NCBI GenBank assembly: GCA_030654195.1
Contig: JAURXV010000131.1
Coordinates: forward strand, 1-37,433
Direction of reading: 5' to 3'
DNA length: 37,433 nucleotides
Source: Syntrophales bacterium
GTDB taxonomy: Bacteria > Desulfobacterota > Syntrophia > Syntrophales > UBA5619
Positions 16,801 to 24,300 of the stretch are shown piece by piece. The notes beneath the pieces were generated by a model. That model was not told the DNA's origin. It did no database searches and worked only from the letters and a program-made list of their open reading frames with translations. A program made the translations under genes and the position numbers. The first letter of the stretch is position 1. Each line of letters starts with the position of its first letter.

Positions 16801-17838
16801 TCCTGCATAGAGGTCGCCGTGGCGGGTTCCCCGGCGCCGGCCCGCCAGACGGCGGAGACGGGCGATGGCATAAAATGCATAGCGCTTTCTGACATCGGCT
16901 GAGATATCCGAAAGCGGGATGAGCCCTCGATCTTCGGCGACGAAGAGAAAGATGAAACGGTAGATCAGGCGCAGGAGCTGCTGATAGTAGCCGAGGGGGC
17001 TGAGGGTCCCGGTCTGCAAGGTCCTGCGGAGGGCCGTGTTTTCAGGGTGGGCCAGAAATCCCTGCCCCAGGGCGGTAATGGCCTGCTCCACGCCGTCCCG
17101 GAGCCGGTCCAGGGCGCGGGTGCCGCGTTCCTGGGCCTCCCGGCTCCATTTCTCCAGCCGGCACTCTTCGGGTTTATCCGCCTCCAGGCGGGACTGGTGC
17201 AACAGGAGATACAAAAGGACGAAATCGGGGTAGATCTCGCCCTCCATCAAGGCTTCCAGATCGAAATCGACGTAGGCCTGGCGGGTCAGACTGATGTTGT
17301 CGCGCAAGATCCGGAGTCGATGGCCGTTGGAGACGACGCCCCAGAGATGATTCTCGGAACGGTTGAGAAACTCCTGAACGAGGCTGTGGGGGCTGAGACG
17401 CGCGGCCCCGGCCACGCCCGGCGTCCGGCGATCCATGTCCTGGCGGAAGCTGACCAGGTGGATAGGGGTGTGATGCCAGATATGGCTGATCGGGTAGGTG
17501 TTACCCCCGATCTCCTGGGCTTTCGCGGCCAGCAGACGGCCATAGCCCAGTTCCTGGAAGAGGATCAGGAGCCAGCGCTCGCGGGTCAAGGTGGTCCCGG
17601 TGTCCGAATCGGGCAGCTTTTCCGCGGCGGCCCGGAAGGTGCGCCAGGCGCCGAGGCAGCGGAACCAGGCCCGATTAACGGCCTCGTTGATCTTCTCCGA
17701 TTTCTCCAGATGATAGGATTCCGGGTCCAGTCCCTCCAGTTTACGGTCCCCCTCGACGATGCGCCGGAGGATCTCCGCCGGAAGCAGGGCGCCTTCGGTT
17801 CGTATCGTCGTGAATATGTCGTCGGTTTTTCGTCTCAT
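13891..17838 (-). CDS. DrmMI-like N6-adenine DNA methyltransferase (DISARM-related)
   Basis: 1315 residues, the size of class 1 DISARM DrmMI and of PglX-type enzymes. SAM motif I is FVDPACGSGHFLI (about 492-504), followed by IYGVDINPLAVELCKVALWL. The catalytic motif IV is ALGNPPWERIK (about 755), of the N-P-P-W amino-methyltransferase type. The N-terminal 450 residues resemble the helical region of type IIG-like enzymes, and the C-terminal part is a likely target-recognition region. Its ATG overlaps the stop of the SNF2 gene by 4 nt, the drmD-drmMI order of class 1 DISARM. It is expected to methylate host DNA to mark self. PglX of BREX is a possible alternative family, but no BREX partners are present. 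Confidence 0.78.
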   Translation of the reverse strand: MRRKTDDIFTTIRTEGALLPAEILRRIVEGDRKLEGLDPESYHLEKSEKINEAVNRAWFRCLGAWRTFRAAAEKLPDSDTGTTLTRERWLLILFQELGYGRLLAAKAQEIGGNTYPISHIWHHTPIHLVSFRQDMDRRTPGVAGAARLSPHSLVQEFLNRSENHLWGVVSNGHRLRILRDNISLTRQAYVDFDLEALMEGEIYPDFVLLYLLLHQSRLEADKPEECRLEKWSREAQERGTRALDRLRDGVEQAITALGQGFLAHPENTALRRTLQTGTLSPLGYYQQLLRLIYRFIFLFVAEDRGLIPLSDISADVRKRYAFYAIARLRRLAGRRRGTRHGDLYAGLRVTFACLEKGESSLGIPALNGFLFSPETLPDLNGCKLANDALLSAIRGLCYTEENRILRPVDYRNLGTEELGSVYESLLELHPELNTDAFTFSLKTFAGSERKTTGSYYTHPSLIRCLLDSALEPLLDEAMKKADPEEAILSLKFVDPACGSGHFLIAAAHRIAKRLAVVRTGEGEPPLEALREALRDVVAHCIYGVDINPLAVELCKVALWLESLDPRKPLGFLDHRIKCGNSIIGATPELLKEGIPDDAFKPVEGDEPAVASSIRRKNKEERKGQQDLFMIQEDRSDWREAASAYATWASLPEDNIKQVSEKARQYDTLLDGRAIRHQHDLADLWTAAFFWPLTKETYDTVPTQDVFRRLRDGAYAMAGKTAGRVKALADEHRFFHWHLEFPEVFMKRLGFDCALGNPPWERIKLQEKEFFAQRDPEIANVPNAAARKRLIAKLPETNPALWKAFISAKRMAEGESHFLRTCGRYPLSAVGDLNTYQIFAGLFRELLSGKGRAGVIVPTGIATDDTNKQFFADLTEKKALVSLYDFENREGIFPAVHRSYKFCLLTMGGPDAAPEGTDFAFFLTNTAHLHEPDRHFKLSAEDISLLNPNTRTCPVFRSKRDAALSFLIRSRIPVWKLVKNGGDISPWGVGVRRVIDMNLQGDLLHSTDEFHTGAQVDSFGNFIHGGKKYLRLFEGKMINLYNHRFADAYTVASGQRSGRADEVPTSDLTDVSRLSGCRYWVAEEGVSAILPNWNRKWLFTYMDVCSVTNERTVIGTIIPWSATSFSLRVIAETNAQPREVVCLLACFSSFCFDYYVRQFVGGLHLSDYIMYQMPVLPPQTYAEHCAWFDKKQNLSDWIFPRVLELTYTAWDMEPFAKDCGNDGPPFHWDEERRFNIRCELDALYFHLYGISRHDTDYILETFPIVKRKDIAQYGEYRTKNMILEIYDAMQHAKETGQPYQTILDPPPADPRVAHKT

Positions 17839-20678
17839 GGCTGCGTCACGGGCAGATAAACATAAATCCCCAACACATCCGGGGGTAGGTGCGGTTCGAC
17901 GCGGTATTTCACGCCGCTCATCCGGGCGGCGCTTCGCACGCGCCGGTGGGCATTCAGCAGCTCTTCGCCCCGGCGGCAGGCCTCTTGTTCCAGATGCGCC
18001 TTCAGATGATCGAAGCCTTCGACGATCCTCGTCACAAACTGGGCGGCCCTGTCCGGGCTGATGTTCATCACCGGTTCCGCCAGGATCAGCTTTTCCGCCG
18101 CGTCGTCATCCAGCCATTCGGCCCTCTCCGGCGCTCCGGAAAATCCCAGCAGTCGGCAGTCTTCCGCCAGGAGGGGATTGTCGATGCCGTTCCGAGTTGT
18201 GATGATGTAGAAACGAAACCGGACGAGGAGCAGCGTCGTCCTGCGCTCGACCCTCTGGGTATAGATGACGCCGCAGCGACGGGCGATACCCTTCAAGAAG
18301 GGATCCAGGGATGCGTTCATCACATAGGCGGCCAGGGCCTCCACAGTAGGATGGGTGCGGTTCAGATAGGAAACCCCTTCCGGAACGGGCATGTCGAAAC
18401 GCCCCTGGAAAGGCTTGCCGTAGAGAAGGGCTTCTTTCAGCGGGGCGGGGGATTCCGTCAGGTCAAATCGATACGAATCCTTCCGGTCCGTAATTACCGC
18501 GCCGTGGGCGACAAAGGCGTCCAGGACGAAACGCCGGACGTCGGCGCCCAGACCGATCGATGCCTGCACCGCCTGCAGTTCCGCGGCGACCTCGTCCACC
18601 TTGATGGTCTCCTGGGCAAAGACGGTCCGGGATCGCTTTTCGCGTGCCGTGGCGTCGTCCCATTTGCCGAAAAGCTCCTTGCGTTGCGGTTTGAACATCT
18701 CATCGAATCCGGGCAGATAGGCTTGGGCGCTGCCTGTGGCCCTTTCCCGGAGGAGAAGGCCCTCGAAGATCGCCTCGATCACCTGGGCGGTTTCCACGGG
18801 GACGGGAACGGAGATGCCCAGGGTTGTCCGGATCGTCTTGTGCTTCCGGATCAGGACGTCCAGGACGATGCCGTCGATCTGGTTGTCCGTCCCATAGTAG
18901 GTGAGGACCCGGATCCTGTCGCGGGGCTGGCCGAAGCGGTCCACGCGGCCCTCCCGCTGCTCGTGGCGGGTGGGGTTCCAAGTGAGGTCGTAGTGCATGA
19001 CGGCGTCGAAGCGCTCCTGGAGGTTGATCCCTTCGCTCAGGCAATCGGTGCAGACGAGGACCCGCTTGGGGTTTTCAGCCAGTTGGATGATCCTTTCCTC
19101 CCGCTCGGCGTGTGGAAGGGTTCCCGTGACCGCCGCGACAGCCACGTCCGCGGGCAGCGCCTTGCGGAGCTGCTCGGCGACGTACTCCGCGGTGGGGATG
19201 AACCGGCAAAAGACGATGGGGTTGTAGCCGTCCTTCAGCAGTTCTTTCAGCAGAGAGATCGCCTTTTTCAGCTTGGCGTCCTTTTCACCAGCAATTTTGT
19301 CCGCTTCCCTGGCCATCGCCAGAAGTCTTCTGTGCAGGGCCTGATCCGCGTCCGCCGTTTCCCCCGTTTCCCCCGGGTCGCTACCGGGGATGAGATCCCC
19401 ACCTTCTCCGGCATCCTCCAGGTCGATATCCAGGACGGTGCGGCGGCCGATCTCGTCGGCTTCCTCGGGCGTCGAGGCGTCGGCGGAAGCGGCGCGGTTC
19501 CTCAGAGTGGCCGCGGCGGCCGCGGGACTGCTGGCGAGGGAGCGTAAAAGGGCCAGGGCGGACCACCAGCGAACCCTCTGCCGGTAATGACCGCCTGCCT
19601 GGTCTTGAACCGTCTCGCGGGCGTAGTCGAGGACCCGGTCGAAGAGGCGCCGGTAATCGGAGCCCTCGCCCAAGGCATAGGTTTCCTCCCGGTCCTCCCG
19701 ACTCGGGAATGGGGTGTCGGTCTTCATGTAATGGCGGATGTCGGCCCGGCGGCGCTGGACGAAATGGGCAGCGAGTTTCCGGCGGTAGGGTTCGTTCTGC
19801 GGTCCGGCAAGTTCGGACGGAAGATCGGCGAAGGCAGGATCGATAAAAGACAACAGAGACCGGAACGCCTCGTCCTTGCCGCTGTGGGGCGTCGCAGTCA
19901 CGAGGATAAGGTGGCGGTTCGGATCCTGGGCGATACTGCTGATCAGGCGGTTTCGCTGATGACGCCCTCCCCGCTGAACTTCCGCGTAGGCACAGCCGTG
20001 GGCCTCATCGACGATGACCAGCTCCGGACAGGTCCGGATGAACTCGTCGCGGCGGCGGTCGGCCTTGATGTAGTCCAAAGAGACGACGACATGGGGGTAA
20101 TGGTCGAACAGGGACTCGCCGATGCGGAGATGCCGTTCCAGACGGCCGGCGGTTCCCGGCAGTACAAGTTCCGCAGAGATGTGAAACTTGGCATCCAGCT
20201 CCGTCTGCCACTGCTCGGCCAGGTGGGGCGGGCACAGGACGGCCAGGCGCGTCGCCTCGCCCCGGTCGAGGAGTTCCCGCGCGATCAGCCCCGCCTCGAC
20301 AGTCTTCCCCACGCCGACGTCATCAGCGATCAGAAGACGCACCGGGTCCAGCTTCAAAGCCATCAGGAGGGGAACCAACTGATAGGGCCTGGGCTCGACG
20401 CCGATTTTGGCAAAGGAACGGAACGGTCCCGCGCTGGAGCGGAAGCCCAGGCGTATGGCGTCCCGCAGGAGGCGGCAGGAGCGGTAATCGCCGATCTCAT
20501 TCGGGTCGGGAAGGTCGAAACGAGCCGGTTCGACCGGCTCCAGGGAGGTGCAGATCCCGGCGATTTCATCCTCCGTCCCCCCCAAAGGCCGCAGTATCAG
20601 AAAATCGTCCTGCGACTCGGGGAGCACCACCCATTCTCTGCTGCGCGCTCTGACCAAAGAACCTACGGCATAGGACAT
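17835..20678 (-). CDS. DrmD-like SNF2-family helicase (DISARM-related)
   Basis: 947 residues. Superfamily 2 motifs are complete: motif I DDVGVGKTVEAGLIARELL (about 125), DEAH box LVIVDEAHG (about 225), motif III LVTATPHSGKDEAF (about 262), motif V VCTDCLSEGINLQ (about 550) and motif VI HEQREGRVDRFGQ (about 575). The RapA/SNF2 layout and length match DrmD of class 1 DISARM. It probably translocates on DNA in the defence complex. The methyltransferase gene overlaps its end (ATGA). The start follows AAAGGAA. The segment around residue 400-450 is a low-complexity acidic/Ala linker. Confidence 0.8.
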   Translation of the reverse strand: MSYAVGSLVRARSREWVVLPESQDDFLILRPLGGTEDEIAGICTSLEPVEPARFDLPDPNEIGDYRSCRLLRDAIRLGFRSSAGPFRSFAKIGVEPRPYQLVPLLMALKLDPVRLLIADDVGVGKTVEAGLIARELLDRGEATRLAVLCPPHLAEQWQTELDAKFHISAELVLPGTAGRLERHLRIGESLFDHYPHVVVSLDYIKADRRRDEFIRTCPELVIVDEAHGCAYAEVQRGGRHQRNRLISSIAQDPNRHLILVTATPHSGKDEAFRSLLSFIDPAFADLPSELAGPQNEPYRRKLAAHFVQRRRADIRHYMKTDTPFPSREDREETYALGEGSDYRRLFDRVLDYARETVQDQAGGHYRQRVRWWSALALLRSLASSPAAAAATLRNRAASADASTPEEADEIGRRTVLDIDLEDAGEGGDLIPGSDPGETGETADADQALHRRLLAMAREADKIAGEKDAKLKKAISLLKELLKDGYNPIVFCRFIPTAEYVAEQLRKALPADVAVAAVTGTLPHAEREERIIQLAENPKRVLVCTDCLSEGINLQERFDAVMHYDLTWNPTRHEQREGRVDRFGQPRDRIRVLTYYGTDNQIDGIVLDVLIRKHKTIRTTLGISVPVPVETAQVIEAIFEGLLLRERATGSAQAYLPGFDEMFKPQRKELFGKWDDATAREKRSRTVFAQETIKVDEVAAELQAVQASIGLGADVRRFVLDAFVAHGAVITDRKDSYRFDLTESPAPLKEALLYGKPFQGRFDMPVPEGVSYLNRTHPTVEALAAYVMNASLDPFLKGIARRCGVIYTQRVERRTTLLLVRFRFYIITTRNGIDNPLLAEDCRLLGFSGAPERAEWLDDDAAEKLILAEPVMNISPDRAAQFVTRIVEGFDHLKAHLEQEACRRGEELLNAHRRVRSAARMSGVKYRVEPHLPPDVLGIYVYLPVTQP

Positions 20679-20711
20679 GAGGTTTCCTTTGTTGGCGACG
20701 AGAGGACGCGG

Positions 20712-20957
20712 TCAGGCAACCTTCTTGTATCTTGTGATTTCGACGGAGGGTTTCTTTTTCTTGGCGTCATTGACGATGGCTTCCAGACCTTCCGCAACGT
20801 CATCGGCGATCCATTCATGGCCGCACATGGCGCATACCGTTGCGGGAACATCCCGGATCACAATGACCGTATCTTGGTAATCCACTGTAAAAGTTGTCTT
20901 GCCCTCCCTCTTTTCTCCTCCGCAAAGGGGGCACAAGTTTTCGTTTCGGCTGATCAT
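20712..20957 (-). CDS. YgiT/MqsA-type zinc-finger antitoxin
   Basis: 81 residues with two zinc-binding cysteine pairs, LCPLCGG near the start and CAMCGHEW at about residue 45, as in the N-terminal domain of MqsA. No helix-turn-helix domain follows, so this is the short form that usually pairs with a DUF4258 toxin. The ATG lies inside the end of the toxin gene (4-nt overlap) behind a strong AAGGAGGA site, which should allow antitoxin excess. The pair sits between the two helicase genes. Confidence 0.75.
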   Translation of the reverse strand: MISRNENLCPLCGGEKREGKTTFTVDYQDTVIVIRDVPATVCAMCGHEWIADDVAEGLEAIVNDAKKKKPSVEITRYKKVA

Positions 20958-21268
20958 TTTATCCTCCTTACTTTCCAGTCCGGCTGAAAGTGTCTTTCGT
21001 CGGGCACATATGTGGTTATGATATATAACCTGCCGCCTGCGGTGTCATAAGCCGTTACGGCGTGCAGCGGCTTTTCCTGCCAGAAGCCCAGAATCAGAGT
21101 GCTGGGGAACGGCTTGTCTTCCGGATACGCCTCTATGACTTCACCGGTGCGGATGACGTGTTTGACCGCCTCGCGGGAAATATCACGCTCGAACATGGTC
21201 TTCAGAGCGTGCGCTGACCATTCGATGGCGCCTTCCTCGATAGCCTTGATCCATTTGGTCTGGCTCAT
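20954..21268 (-). CDS. DUF4258 family toxin
   Basis: 104 residues. IEWSAHALKTMFERDISREA is the family opening (S-x-H-A-x-x-R/F-M-x-E-R), followed by ..YPEDKPFPSTLILGFWQEKPL, and then the late strands TAYDTAGGRLYIITTYVPDE. The fold is related to RelE-type RNases, and such genes pair with YgiT-type antitoxins. The start has GAGGG close upstream and lies 48 bases after the large helicase gene. Toxicity is inferred from the family and has not been shown. Confidence 0.72.
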   Translation of the reverse strand: MSQTKWIKAIEEGAIEWSAHALKTMFERDISREAVKHVIRTGEVIEAYPEDKPFPSTLILGFWQEKPLHAVTAYDTAGGRLYIITTYVPDERHFQPDWKVRRIK

Positions 21269-21316
21269 ACCCTCGCCCTGACGTGCAATGGAAATGCCTC
21301 CAACGCACCTGTCATG

Positions 21317-24300
21317 TCACACCTTTTGAACATTGCCGAAGATGCCGGGGAAGCGGGAGACGATTTCGCGCCAGTCGTCCTGATGGCGGAAGACGATCAC
21401 CGTATAACCGAAGTCTTCCAGGCTTTCCCGCTGCCGGGCGTCTCTTTCCGCCCGCTCCGGGTAATCGTGGATCGGCCCGTCCACGTAAATCACGGTTTTG
21501 GAGCCATCGTATACGAAATCGGGCCGGGTTTCAAACTTTTGCATGTAAACCTGAGCCCTTTCCGGAAGATTCAGGTGAAGGGCGTCAAGAAAACGGAGCC
21601 ACTTTCTCTCCAGCTCCGAACCGGCCTGGTTCATCAGCCGTTGTAGGTGTTCCGCTCTGGGGATGCCGGTCGGGGATGCAGAAACTTTGGCCTGAAGAAA
21701 TACCAACAGCAGATCCCGAATGGACTTGCGGTCGATGTGCCGGTGGTCCGTCTGGTTGCTGTAACTGAGCAAACAGTCGTAACAGGCGGCTTCGCAGTCC
21801 TCTTTCGCCCTGTCGGCCTTTCTGCGATCCTCTCCCGTATCCGGATCGAAGTGACAGAGTTCGAGGGCCGTCCTGGCCACTTCGGCAAAAGCATCCGGTT
21901 CATCGACCAGGTGTCTGAGCACGCCGGCGCCGCCCTCAGCCGCTTCATAAAAGAGCAGAACCCGCCGCTCATCTTTTCCGGGCAGGGGATCGACGGCCAG
22001 CTCATTGTCCTCAAGTTGGTAGCGGGTCTGAATCGCGTTCTTGAGCGCCGACTGGAGGGAAGCCATCTGATTCAGCTCCGGCTTACCAGCCGGCTCGAAC
22101 AGGAGGCAGTTACGCCGGTCCTCGACAAAGGGAATGACCCGGACGGATTTGGCCGTCATCGGATCGTCTTCGTCCTGCTCGATCGCAGCGTTGTTGCTTC
22201 CCCAGTAGCCTCTTTCCGTGTCCAGGACAAACCCCGTTTGCCGGTCGCTGCGCTTCCATCCCATATTGATGCGCCAGATGGTGGCCGCGCTACCGTAAAT
22301 CAGTTTGGCAAGGCTTCCTTCTCCGGGGTGTTCCACTGTAGATCGTCGGTACGAAGGTCGTCCATCGTGGTCTGCAAAGCGGACCCCCATTTTGATCTCA
22401 TAACCCTGCCGCTGTCTTTCCTCTTCATCGCAGTTGATGCGGTCTTTTCTTTTTGTTGAGACATTCTGAATCCGGAAAAGCTGCTCCAGCGGCTTCTCCA
22501 GGAGGGTGTTGCAGTATTCGCAGAGGTCGGCGCCGACCGTGTCTCCCCATATATCATGGAGGTATCCGCACTGCGGGCAGAGTTTGGCCGAGGCGGTTTT
22601 GACATCGTCATCGCCCACGGGCATGATGACCCGGTTGATCACATAGCGGGAGCCTTCGTGATAGATGATGTTCCGGGGACCGAATTCTGAGATGGCCAGG
22701 AATCTCGGACGGGAGAGGAAATGGTCCTGTCGTTCTCGCCGGCCCGGGATATAGGCGGAAAAAAGGGGCAGCCGGGGGAAATTATAACCCGGCAAGAAGC
22801 CTTCGCTGGCGAAATAACGGTAGCTGTAGAAGTCGGACTGCATAACCTTGTCCGATTCGATCAGCAGGTCCAGTTGCGCTTCCGCTTCCCGCCGCAGGCG
22901 CTTGGCTTCCGCCTTGTCGGATGGGCTCCGCGACGCGTCACCGATAATCCTGTTCTGGATTTCCCTCTGCTTCAAGGCGGCTCGGTAAAGACCCCGCCAC
23001 CGCTCACAGGCTTGTTCAAAATTCAGATGGATCTTTTTGAAGACCTCGCCCAGCCATCCTGCACTGTACCAGTCCGCCTCCTTGAGATCATCGCTGATTG
23101 TGCTCAGAATATCTCTCGCCCGCGTCAGCGCCCTTGCCTTTGCCTTTTCGTCTTCAAGAGAATCATGGACATGGGGTTGCAGATCAAGGGATGGGGATTC
23201 GCCGGTAAGGTTCAGAATGTCCTTCAGCGACTTGCCGAGGGATTGCCCGGTCTCTGCAAGCCACACCGCATGAACATGGGCTCTGACGAGGTCTTCGTTT
23301 GCCAGTTCAAGCCGCGGGGGGACGACGGCGCCGGCAACCATCAGCTCCGGACGCTTGAAGAAGTACTGATCGTGGGGACTGCCGGTCGTGCAATACGTGA
23401 AAACCAGCGCCGGCTGACCGCTGCGCCCGGCCCGACCGCTCCGCTGGGCATAGTTGGCCGGGGTGGGGGGCACGTTGCGCATGTTGACGGCGTTCAGCGT
23501 GGCGATGTCCACGCCCAGTTCCATGGTCGGCGAGCAATACAGGATGGGGAGTTTCCCCTCCTTGAAGGCGGCCTCGCGCTGTTGCCGGGTTTCGTTATCG
23601 ACCTGTGCGGTGTGTTCACGGGCTTCAAGACCTTTGCCCTCATAGGCGATGTCCCGGTAGAATTCAAGGAAGAACCGGTTTGTCCGCCCGCCCGCTTCCG
23701 AAGCGCTGGGCATGCGGATCGCATCGTGGAAGGGCTTGCTCCCATCGCCGCCGACCCAGCGGAGGGCGGCCCCGGGAAGCTGATAACCCGGGGCGTCATC
23801 ATCATGCTCGGGGGGGGCAACCTCTTCGACCAATCCCGCCACCCGGAGGACCTGGAGAAGCTGTCTCAGGATGACGGCCGCGTCTTCCGTGCCGAGTTTG
23901 GGTGTGAACTCGGGAAATGTTTCACGCCTTCTGAGATACTGTCCGTAGCCGCTTCGCGAGGAGAGATAGATATTCCCGCGAAAGTCTTCCCTGATCCTGC
24001 CCCGAGGATAAATGACGGCTGCGCTGACCATCGTTTCCTTCTCATCGATCGCCCACGGGGCTTTCAAACGCTGGTTGCTCTGCTGCTGAATCCTCTCCTG
24101 GAAATTAATATCAAGATAGTCCACCTTTATGGCCAAGGAGCGCCGCATGAAATCCAGAAGGACTTTCGCAACGGCGAAGCGCGTCTCCGGGGTGGCGCCG
24201 ACCAGGGCGGGGTGACAGCCTTGCCACTCCGCCTCCGCCCGGCAGAGCTCTTCAAGCGATTCATAACGGATTTCCAGAAGGCCGCACTGCTCCAGATTCG

